Below are positions 21,456 to 31,251 of a stretch of 64,000 bases of DNA, piece by piece. Location of the stretch: contig JAKLMB010000001.1 of NCBI GenBank assembly GCA_022813625.1, forward strand, positions 186,001 through 250,000, in the 5' to 3' direction. The notes beneath the pieces were generated by a model. It made no database searches. It was not told where the DNA came from and was given only the letters and a program-made list of their open reading frames with translations. Made by a program: the position numbers and the translations under genes. Each line of letters opens with the position of its first letter. Within the stretch, counting starts at the first letter, position 1. This stretch comes from Aaosphaeria pasadenensis. Taxonomy: Eukaryota > Ascomycota > Dothideomycetes > Pleosporales.

Positions 21456-22094
21456 TTTCCAACACTGCAATGAAAGCACTGAGCAAAAACTTATGGGAGT
21501 TCTGTGAGCTGTGTGCCAACAGCTAAATTACGACCAGCAACAAGACGTTGGATGTCGAGGTGCATGGAAATTTTGGCGGGGATCGGGGAAGATTTCGCCG
21601 ACGAGCTGTGGCTAGTGAAATTGGTGGCTTGGTACCTATCTCTATACAAATAAAAAGGAGGCGGTCAGGACTCAGGAGAGCGAGAGCCAGGCCAGAGGTG
21701 CCAGGCTGCCAGGGTCCAGTAGCCCCATTCCCATGTCCCGTTCAGTTCCTCGCGTGTCGTACTCGCAAGGCCAGGTATTACTTTATTTGCCTTGGGGTCC
21801 TTGGAAAGCTTAGTGGGACCAAATGTCAACTTAGCGTCCTTCTCTTCCATCTAAATTTAGTCGTTGATTGGCCTAAGCTTCTCAACGTGGCCGCTGCTGT
21901 TACTGCATAAGGTATCGTCCGATCTCTCCTCATCTCGTGAACATTTGTTCTCCCATCGTCAATCGTACTGTTGGCGAAATTCAGGATTTGGAAGGTTGAT
22001 TGAGATGTTGGAAAGGCCATCTGCCTCCATGTAGTCTACCAGTTCGCTAGCTGAAAAAATGCTTTATGTCTAGATGCAAAGGAAAGTCCCGCTT
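21456..22094. other. Intergenic upstream of Nol12 gene and downstream of GGTase-I gene
   Basis: About 640 bases. The left part should be the promoter of the Nol12 gene and the right part the 3' flank of the prenyltransferase gene. No coding or RNA feature is supported. Confidence 0.55.
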
Positions 22095-23387
22095 TCAACC
22101 CACAATACTTTTTCTCCAAGCAAGGGATTCTAGATGTCGAATGGCTCTGTTACTTATACAAAGAGCTGCATCTACATTCTTAAGACCGGCTTCACCAAAG
22201 ATTGCCAGGATCACAAGACCAAGATATGCATGGTAGATGTCTGGAGGTGCTCCAGGTACCTTTCCAAATCCTCCCACTATATGTTGGGTTTTGTCGAGCA
22301 GCCAGCGCCGAATTGCTTTTTTGTCTAGAAGATTGAGGTGTCCGAGAACTTTTAAAGGCGCGCCTACCCAATAAGCATAGCACGTATCACCAATCTTGTT
22401 ACATCGCCCGTTGACACCAATCCATTGCAGTTCGAAGTGAGAGGTTGGCTGTGTACGGGCTGCTTGTTCGCCCGTCGCTGAAGGGTAGCTCTTGAGTTTA
22501 ACGAAGGAGTGTGCATCGTGACAGGTAGCAGCGGAGTCGGTTTCGTCCCCCTGTGTGTCGAACGCATCTTCTTCGTCGATGGTCAATGTTTGTCGAGCAG
22601 CGAGCCAATGCAACGTCTGGGGTAGGTTCGTTAATCCGCGGATCTTATTGTCCGGGGTCTGATGGGCTGCGAGAGGTAGGCGATCTACGAGGTAGAGAGC
22701 ATTTATTGCGCAGGAGGCAAACCCGGCATGTGCCTCGTGGAAGGCCGCTTCGCTGATGCCTCCATCGTAAGTTTCTGACGCTTGTATGCATCTTACAAAC
22801 TGGTCGACGTTGATATCTGGGATTCCGTCTATGGGACCCTCCACCGTGCCCCTCAGTATCCATCTGATTCCTGTTACCATATAACCGAATCTGGTGTCAT
22901 TACCACCCTCAATTCGTCCATTTACTCCAATCGTCTCCCCAAAACTGCCGTCTGGCCTCTGCAGCTTAGTGAGCCAGGCGAGAATCTCGGGCCTCTTCAC
23001 TTGTGCCAGATCATCTCCAAGTAAGATCAGGATCAGGAGCGCAAAGAACGTGCCTGGCACGTGAGCTGGATCCCAGATGGCATTATCATCATTCCGCGAA
23101 GAGCCAAAGTCGGTCGCGGGAGACGGTCGAAAACACCCGTTGGGAAGCTGGCACGCATACACCCATTCAATAAAGCCTTCTCGTTCTTCCGGTGACAGTG
23201 CTCCGTCCAAGTCGCCAAGAATGTCTTCAGCAGAAAGGATGAAGAAAGCAAGAGTCATGCGCATGGAATCATTGCCGGTGTAGTGATGAGGGAGAAACGT
23301 CTTCAAATTTCGGCGCCAGTATCTGATGTGTTTTGAATACTCCAAGTTGGCACCTTCATCAATTGGAACAGCTTCGGCGGAAGCCAT
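22095..23387 (-). CDS. CDC43: Protein geranylgeranyltransferase type I, beta subunit
   Basis: A single exon of 430 residues starting at the ATG at 23387 (MASAEAVPIDEG). The frame is open further upstream, but that part lacks family similarity. The protein has the alpha-alpha barrel repeats of prenyltransferase beta subunits, seen as QLPNGCFRPSP, KLQRPDGSFGE, YDGGISEAAFHEAHAGFASC and GGFGKVPGAPPDIYH. The zinc ligands appear to be D334 and C336 (GDTCYAYW) and H386 (IYHAYLGL). The 50-residue spacing between Cys and His equals that in the human enzyme. With the RAM2 alpha subunit it attaches geranylgeranyl to CaaL proteins such as Rho1 and Cdc42. An insert with acidic residues (about 285-305) separates two barrel repeats and looks like a fungal loop. 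Its Rho substrates connect it to the two RhoGAP genes in this window. Confidence 0.95.
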   Translation of the reverse strand: MASAEAVPIDEGANLEYSKHIRYWRRNLKTFLPHHYTGNDSMRMTLAFFILSAEDILGDLDGALSPEEREGFIEWVYACQLPNGCFRPSPATDFGSSRNDDNAIWDPAHVPGTFFALLILILLGDDLAQVKRPEILAWLTKLQRPDGSFGETIGVNGRIEGGNDTRFGYMVTGIRWILRGTVEGPIDGIPDINVDQFVRCIQASETYDGGISEAAFHEAHAGFASCAINALYLVDRLPLAAHQTPDNKIRGLTNLPQTLHWLAARQTLTIDEEDAFDTQGDETDSAATCHDAHSFVKLKSYPSATGEQAARTQPTSHFELQWIGVNGRCNKIGDTCYAYWVGAPLKVLGHLNLLDKKAIRRWLLDKTQHIVGGFGKVPGAPPDIYHAYLGLVILAIFGEAGLKNVDAALCISNRAIRHLESLAWRKSIVG

Positions 23388-24199
23388 ACTCCGCTGGTGG
23401 GGGGGATTTTTCCAGCAATGTGTCAATCCCGAATGAATATTCTGTACACGGCGGATTGTAAGGGGATGATGTATGGTATTGGTATACTGTAAGCAGTATG
23501 TGTGCTCCGATGTTCCGTGGTCAATCAATTGTGGCTGAGCACCTAGGTACGTACATACGTCTTCTGTGCAGAACTGGTACGAGTACGAAGATGCGATGAT
23601 GAACAAGCTTGGAAAGAAAGTGTGGAGACTTGCCAGTGACGTTAACGCCCTAAAGCGGATCAGTCATGGAGAGATAGAAACCAGGGAGCGACCCGAGCAG
23701 CGGCATGAAAGGCCTGCCAAGACTGGCCGTAACATGGATTAACATGGATCCGCCGCAGCTGAAGAAACGGGCGACCACCCCAGGCCGCGCAGCTCTGTGC
23801 AATGTCAAAAAGCCTCCTGAAGTCTCTCATATCCACTCTGCTCCCGATCTTTTCTCCTTCTTCTTCCTCGTTACGATAATTCATCTCAGTACAAAAAGTG
23901 AGGCTCCTCGCGGCTGCGCCCACCATCTCATTTGTCTTCTCCAACAGCCTCCCCCTCAGCTATCCGTCAATACCGCCTATCAAAACAACACCGCCCGCCA
24001 ACGTGCCACGCCTGACGACTGCATCATCACGAGGGTTTCAAACCACCCGTGTGCTTCCCCAGACTTTCCTTCGTTAACGCTCACGCTCACGCTCACGCTC
24101 ACTACGACTGCTACGATTTTCCTTTCGTCCCACTGCCATTCATCGATCGTTAGCCGGGAGTTCTTTTGTTGGAATTTGATACCCTAGCGATTTTACATC
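23388..24199. promoter_or_regulatory. Divergent promoter region of CDC43 and the Rgd2-like gene
   Basis: About 810 bases between two divergent genes. It contains a CACCTAGGTACGTAC element near 23540 and four perfect GCTCAC hexamers at 24079-24102. It also has a pyrimidine-rich leader before the ATG at 24200. No coding sequence is supported. Which element belongs to which promoter is unknown. Confidence 0.5.
24079..24102. repeat. (GCTCAC)4 tandem repeat
   Basis: Four perfect hexamers in the leader region of the Rgd2-like gene, about 100 bases before its ATG. Confidence 0.9.
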
Positions 24200-26891
24200 A
24201 TGGCTTCTGGTTTCGCTGCCTCCTTCTGGTCGAGCGACTATGCGGGTGGTAAGTTTCCTTGCACCTCGCACCGTTGCAGGCCCCGCTGATTCTGTCCAGG
24301 TCTTGGTGTTCTATTTGGAAAGCTTCAGCAAGGTGTTCAGGAAAACCAGCAAGTCTTGACTATTGCTCGCTTGCGCGCCGACGCCGAAGAGACGTATGGA
24401 AACAGCCTTGCGAGCATTGGGCCTGCATCTGAGCGCGTCAGCGGTGGGTTCACCAGGGACGAAGGCGCCAGTGTGCGGAAGGTCTGTTGGGTGATGCCTT
24501 TAATGGTCTCTACGACCCAGTACTAATTTACGTTTCTAGGCCTACGAAGGTGTCCGTACTGAAATGGACTCGGCAGCCGACAGTCACCGCAAAATTGCTT
24601 CCAACATTCGCGAACTTGTCGTAAATCCTTTCGGTCGCTGGTGCGAGGCGCATGCTGCGCGTGTGCAGAATTCGCAAGACGACCTCCAATCTCGCATCAA
24701 GCTCCATGACCGCCAGGCGGATGCTGTTCGCAAATTCCGTTCGCAGTATTACAACAAGTGTAGACTTGTGGAGGACTTGGAAGAGGAAGACAAACTTGCA
24801 TTCCAGGACCCTCAGCATGAAGCAAATCAAAGCCCTAAAGTGAAGGTCCCAACAATCAAGATGTCTGAGCCGGAGGAGGAAGAGGAGGAGCCTATTGATC
24901 TTGGAGACGAAACGTACCAGCCCGATCAAGTCAAAAAGATTCTCACGCATATGCTGAACAGCATCAAAATTGGAGAAGTCAAGGTTCCCATTCTCGGCAC
25001 GTACCAGAACTGCTCCTCTGGATCTGACCTTGTGGAGTATATCCAGAAACACATGAATGCCACCAGCGTCAGCTATGCAGAGAGGATTGGCCAGGACATG
25101 ATTACCGCTGGTTTCTTACGCCTCGTGGGAAATGTCGGGAGCACGTTCGCCAACAGCTCCAGAATGAGCTACCAATGGAAGACCAAGGTCTTCCAAATCA
25201 CTGGAATCCCCGAGAAGAAACAGCCCTTGGTTCGTTCGTCCACTACTATGTCACAAGAGAGCTTCTCAGTAGACTCTCCCGTTGGCACTGTTCAGGAATA
25301 TCTCGCCGGATGGAACCCTCTCAACAATCAATACCCCAACGAAACTCCGTCTGAGAGACTTCGTAGGGAGGCTCGGGAAGCCGATGAGCGCTACAAGCAA
25401 TCTGTGAAGAAATTAGATTCACTCCGTTGCAATCTTGAGGAGGCCATGGTTGATCATCTGAAGTTCATGGAGCGGTGCGAGTTGGACAGATTGAAGGCTA
25501 TCAAGGCCGTAGTCCTCGATTTCTCCGGTGCCATCAGCAACGTTATTCCAAGCTTACAGAGTACGGTCGACAACATGATGTTGTTCCAGGAGACCGTGCA
25601 GCCACTTGGAGATCTCAGGTACCTCTTGGAAAACTACAGGACCGGGCCATTCGTGCCAAAGGTTACGACCTATGAGAACTACTACAACTCTGTGGATGGT
25701 AAGCGCGTGCTTGGACTGTCAATGCCATTTTACTGTACTAACGATCCCCAGAACAAACCTTTGGTGTTGATCTGGAGGCAAGAGCCCGATCCGATCGAAA
25801 GCGTGTCCCCGTCATCATCACTACCATCCTCACCTTCCTCGACAACCACTATCCCGACCTTGAAGGTGACGAGGCTCGACGCGGTATCTGGCTCGTAGAC
25901 GTTCCCCTTGCCCAGACGCATAGCTTGCGTGCTGCCATCAATACCGGGAAAACGTTCAATCATGAGATTCTCGACAAATACGACGTTCCTATTGTTGCTG
26001 CCGTTCTCAAGTTGTACCTCCTTGAACTGCCTGGTAAGTGGCTATGTATTCTCGTCAAATCATTGACTAACAAATCTAGATTCCCTTGTCTCATCCCACG
26101 TTTACGAAATCGTCAAGACTATCTACAGCACTACTGCTACAGACGCCTCGGAAGAGACACGTGTATCCGTCATCCAATCTACTCTCGGCCAGCTCCGCCT
26201 CGCAAACATTGCCACTCTTGATGCGATCACTACCCATTTCACGCGTCTGATCGAGTTGACATCGGCGGATGACAATTACGTAGCGGCTCTAGCCACCGCA
26301 TTGGCACCATGCATCTTGAGGCCTCGCCAGGAGTCAAGCTTGACTATGAACGAACGCTACAGTTACCGCTTGATCCGCGATCTCTTCACGCACAAAGATG
26401 CTATCTTTGGAGAGCTGAAGCGTGCTAGCTCTTTGACTCACTCGGCTTCCGGCGCCCAACGACCCCGGGCCATCTCCACGGACGAAAGCAACCGCCGCGC
26501 CAACTATGAGGAGCGAAACCGTGCCATTGCTGCTCAGCGGTCTCCTCGTGCTTCCTCTCCCGCGAGGGCACCAACCGGCTCTCACCGACGTGACCGTAGT
26601 CAGACGAGATTCCCGGTCAACACGAACTCTCCGACCGCAGAGAGGAAGACCGGAACCACTCGTAACTCCCTCGAAGTTCCCGGAAATGCGGAGAGTCCTG
26701 TATCAAATGATACGAATGGTGCTCTTGAAGGCGCCCAAGAGTCCGCTGCACCTTCTAGCACTCGTGTACCTCTACCAAGGAAGCATGCTGGTAGCTTGAC
26801 ACGAGGCAACAGGGACTCTATGGGCAGTTTGAGGGGCGAAGATAACGCACCTCGGGGAGTTCAACTAGAGGACAAGCCAATGGATGACTAG
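24200..26891 (+). CDS. RGD2: F-BAR, DEP and RhoGAP protein, Rgd2-like
   Basis: Five exons (24200-24248, 24300-24481, 24540-25698, 25752-26033, 26080-26891) give 827 residues. The N-terminus (FWSSDYAGGLGVLFGKLQQG) and the charged helices up to about residue 180 and again at 330-430 form an F-BAR domain. A DEP domain is inserted at about 200-300, and a RhoGAP domain spans about 465-640. A Ser/Pro/Arg-rich disordered tail follows. This order is that of yeast Rgd2, which acts on Cdc42 and Rho5 at growth and division sites. At the usual arginine-finger position the sequence reads GIWLVDVP, with Leu511 where most RhoGAPs have Arg. Intron 2 uses a GTCTGT donor, weaker than the others, but both flanking exons are in phase. 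Binding to curved membrane and a regulatory role are expected; catalysis should not be assumed. Confidence 0.88.
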
Positions 26892-29800
26892 GTGCATCTT
26901 TGAGCGTTCAACTCGTCGGAAAACGCATAGACACGATTCAAAGGCTGCACAGATATGATGATCCTGTTCCTTCACACATCAACATTTGCAATCAAAGAGA
27001 AATGCCTGAGAATGCCGGGCACAATCAGGCTTGCAAATTTGGTTAGAGTTGCTAAACCACTTTCGGTCGTACAATGAGCATGGACGGTGCAACTAATGTC
27101 ACTAAGTGTGGACATGGGCGATGTGCCTCCAGCCTGGACAGCCCTTCTGGTAACCCTTTTCCTTTATTATACCTTAACTTATTCAGTCGGAGACGTGACC
27201 ATGAATATACATCTACCTCTAACATCTTTACTCAATGCTCTTCTCCTTGCTGTTCTAGTTGAGTGATGCATACATTAGCAGCTGGTGATGAATATCACAT
27301 TCAGATTTATAGAAAATTCAGTTTCCTTATCACCACCGGAACAGAAAAACCACATTCTCCACCATGTTACCCATAGCCGATAGAATCAAAGTGGGCTACA
27401 TACGCGCCAAACCCGTCTGTTCAGTATAAATTACCAAGCAACAACCACGATGCCCAAACCTTTCGAACAACGCCGATGACGACGCTCTGGATGAGGAAAA
27501 TCGAAACAATAAATGGGGCATCGAGATCCAGCGTCACGTTCCGCGGTGTCATGTATTCTCGGCGCACGCACATGATCTATCCACCCATTCATTCACTCAG
27601 CGTGTGAGGCGGTGGTGTGGCGCATGGTAGGTCATTCTTATATCCATCGTGAGGTCTTGAGGACTCATAAGAGCCTGGGGCGAGTCTGATTTTGACTCAT
27701 GCATGATGTACCTAAAAGAAGAAATCGAAGATGAAAAACAAGTAATTTGTATCAACGGAAGATCTGGGAAGTTTAAAGGTCGAGTCGAGGGGACGTTGTC
27801 GGGCACGTGGATGAGGCTCAGCAGGGGGCGCGTGGGGATGTTGAGTACATGGTTGGGCTTCACGTGGAGGGTGACGATGGATCGGTTTCAGCTATGATGG
27901 GGTTTTGGGCGGGGGCTTATGGGCGGTGTCAGGCTTACTGTTGTTCTTATTGTAACTTGGTCATAGGAGTACTTGTGGTCGTAGTTGTAGTAGCAGTGCG
28001 TGTGCATACTGGCTATACCGAAGAGAAACACCATGGATATATTTCCGAGGTTTCATAAGGTTTTCCTTGTAGGTTCAATTAGGCATTATTATTGAATTTG
28101 AGTACAGCTTGGCTGCCTACATTGTACTGTCAGCATTCATTATTGTAGCGGAAGCTATACCGATGCCCTTCTGCAGACAGAAGTCGACGGGCGCTGTCCT
28201 ATCAAATTGGCAGAAGCGTCTGCATGCTTATCAAGGCAACTGTTGCAGGCGGCTCTGTCGACGCGCCCTCTGGCGTTGTCGGCCGCCTGGCTTGTCGCCA
28301 CAGGCGTGCTGGATAAGAGAATCCTTGGGCCTTCTAGCGTAGGACGGATGCATGCAGATAGACTGCTGTTTGGTTAGGAATATTGGGCTTCTCCTTGTTT
28401 GAGCAGGTCGAACGAGATGGGAAGACGAGCATGTCTCACTACTATTTCACTACTGCGCGAATGTGCAATATCGCATCATCATCAAGGTGTCCCGGCAGGT
28501 TCCCGAGTAACGATCGGCACCACCAAGAGAGAGATACATGTCGCAGAGGGAGGGGTAGGCATACAGCCTGATCCGTCCGCCTTCGCAACTGGAGTCTTGT
28601 ACGTAGGTTACCTTACTTATCGATACAGGACAGGGCAAGGACAGGGACAGGGAGAGATTATTTTACCCCACGATAAGGTTGAGATGCCGGCAGGGTACGA
28701 GGTAGGGTGAATGGCCTCAGGAATAGATTCCCCAATTCTCTTGGGATGGGAAATGGGCAGATTGTAGTCCCGGAAGCAAGCGTGATTCGCCATCGGGGAC
28801 TAAGAGGCTTGTTTGGGATGGATGAGGAGGGTTCTCAATCGAGCAACCCGAATGTGCAGTGTAATGCATCCTGCAGGCCATATATCTATCTGTGCAGTAT
28901 GTACTGCGCATAAAGCGAGTAGCATGGTACTCTATCACGGCCTGTAACGATGGGTCGTGTTACGTGTATGGTGGGCGGGATCCGGAGGGTGAGTTGTTGG
29001 TCTCTTGGTAGAGCAATTACAGATACTCCGAGATTGGGTTCAAGATTCTTGTGGTTGCGCGAATGCGGGGTTTGACGAACTGATGATGAAGATACTCGTA
29101 GGACTGTAGTTAGGACTCGTGTGTACTCCGTAGCGTGTGGGTATGAACGATTCTCAGTACTCCCCGTAGCGTTCCCGTAGCGCATAGGTCATGGTCTTCT
29201 ATTTGTATTACAAACTAAAGGTTGTAGAATGTGGTTGCTAGGTGATGATCTATCACTGGAAAGGCGGCGAGCTCGGCTCCAAACGTCGATGCATCCATAG
29301 AATGTCCAGCAAGCTACGGGTACGAGTACGAGTCGTGGATGTTTGGCTGCCTTGTTGATTGTGCCTTGTCTGCCCACTCATACATACATACCTATGCCTA
29401 CCTACACCGTAATGCTCTACTACCAGTCCGGTGAGAGGAAGCTCAGACAAGAGGCTGCAGCCCGTGTGCGGTGTGTCAGAGAAATGGCGACAGATATGGC
29501 GACAGGTGGTGGAAGAGGTCAATAGCGCATGCCTACCTACCACCCTACGGTCCCTACTCAACCCTACCCTTCCTTACCCGTATCATAGGTCACTATGTAG
29601 TAGGTATGTACATTCAAGTAGACTTCCCTTGGGCTTAGTTATGGGGTTATTAGGTATTAGAGCAACGCCGCCCGGGTGACACAAAGCGCAAGTGCGCACG
29701 ACGAATTGCGTGCGATTGAACAGTCAAGGGGTCGTCATGATGGCGAAGTGGTCTGGTCCTGTGACTGTGACTTGGGGCCAGTCCACCCCGTCCACCCAGT

Positions 29801-30500
29801 CCGCCCAGTCAGTGGCAGTCAGTGGCAGTCAGTGGCAGTCTACCCAGTCTCGCAACAGACCGCAACTCGTGCTGGCCAACAAGGCCACGAGACAGACCAA
29901 GCTACGGGTTGGCAACAGCAGGGCGGCGCGCGGGGGCTTGTTGGCTGATTGATAGACGGATACCTGATCCTCGTAGAATAGATACCAAGGTGTCTAGGTA
30001 CCATGTACATACACTGTACTGTACTTCAAGATGGATGCCCATTACCCATTATTGTTTCGAATCTTTGAAGAGTACATAGATACCTAGGTAGGGAGTACAT
30101 ACTGATCAGTACTCCTCGGATCCTTTTATTTGCCCACCTGTCCCCTGCTAACGTATCTATACAGCTATCCGTCCTAGACTGTCGCCTTTCACTCATCGCT
30201 GTGATACCACGGGGAAGTCGTCATAACCATCGCCACCATCGCCATCGCTGCTGCTACTGTCGTCGCTGTCGTTCTCGTTGTATCGGGTATTAGAATCTGA
30301 AGTTGATCTCCATCGGCTCTGGATGGGAGTAGGCAGGCTGTTGTTATTATTGTCATTGTTGGCTCTTGCGTTATCTGCTATCGTCTATCAGCACATCCGA
30401 ACATCGTCTATCACTCCCACACCCCCGTAACATCAGTGCATACGACTAGCATAACTGGGGGGGGTCAGCTATTCACTAAACCCAATCCGACCTCTAGCGG
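26892..30500. other. Long gene-free stretch with scattered simple repeats
   Basis: About 3.6 kb downstream of the Rgd2-like gene and upstream of ATG1. Short frames occur on both strands (for example 28399-28710 plus and 29253-29561 minus) without splice logic or family resemblance. Several TAGGTA/CCTAGGTA-like words appear between 29380 and 30100, along with a 10-base tandem repeat listed separately. A non-coding RNA or lineage-specific gene cannot be excluded. Confidence 0.45.
29811..29840. repeat. Three tandem copies of AGTGGCAGTC
   Basis: Three perfect 10-base units. They are flanked on the left by repeated GTCCACCC/GTCCGCCC-like words that look like diverged neighbouring repeats. Confidence 0.9.
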
Positions 30501-31251
30501 GATGCTCTGTGACTCGTCGTAGCTTGAGAGTACAACTCCATCATCCACCGCCATCCACCCTCCACTCCCTCCGCCATTCACCATCATCCACCTCTACCCT
30601 ACCCTACCCTACCAGCAACATTCACTCCTCTTCCTTTTCTCTCTCCTCTCCTCTCCCTACTACACCCCTACTACTACTTCTACTTCTTCCTCCTTTGCCG
30701 TTCCTTCCGCTAAGCTTTTCTTCTTCGTTCAGACCTATTCTCTCCATCAACAACCGACTCTACTACCACTACTACCACTACCACAACCACAACCACAACC
30801 ACCCGCGCTTCCATTCGTTCATTCACTCATTCATACATACAATACATACACCCTCTTCCGAGTCCTCTCTGCAATAGCTCCAGCCTGAGCTCCCATCCAG
30901 GCACAGTCCTCCACTCCCGTCACTCCGGCCACGCCCACGCTACTGCCTGCATATCTCATTCACACCCTCAACTAATAATACCCTGGTGTCCGCCGTCCTA
31001 GCCCTCGACCCTGACCTTCTTGATCCTCCAACAGTCACCTACCTTGCCCTCCACGCCGTACCTAGAACCGCCTCGAGTCCGACGTTTTATACCAACCTTC
31101 CTGCTATATCTACCTCGTCCACCTCCGTACCATCTCATGTACAATATCCTAACCGCCACTTTGTATCCACAACTTCGTTGGTAGTCGAACGAACCCGTTC
31201 TGAGTCAAGCGGGCGTGAGTCGAGATAAGCTGGTCGTCCAGCGCCTCCAAC
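30501..31251 (+). promoter_or_regulatory. Pyrimidine-rich promoter and leader of ATG1
   Basis: About 750 bases upstream of the ATG1 start. They consist of C/T/A-rich sequence with (CTACC)n near 30595-30614, long CT tracts around 30640-30720, and (ACCACT)n/(ACAACC)n at 30761-30804. Such tracts are typical of fungal core promoters and 5' untranslated regions. Frames across it are low-complexity Pro/Ser/Leu and are probably not translated. Confidence 0.5.

Noticed and set aside
28985..29060. tRNA-like stretch with GGTAGAGC and GGGTTCAAGA words
   Set aside because: The A-box and B-box words are about the right distance apart, but neither an anticodon stem nor a T-stem or acceptor stem can be paired.
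29811..29840. CRISPR-like short repeats
   Set aside because: The units are directly adjacent with no spacers and lie in a eukaryotic genome. This is a minisatellite.
30595..30614. Telomere-like CTACC repeats
   Set aside because: The unit is five bases and differs from the fungal telomere repeat CCCTAA. It sits in a promoter next to other CT-rich tracts.
30509..30877. 122-codon plus-strand frame upstream of ATG1
   Set aside because: Consists of Pro, Ser, Leu, His and Tyr from pyrimidine-rich repeats. It reads as promoter or leader sequence.
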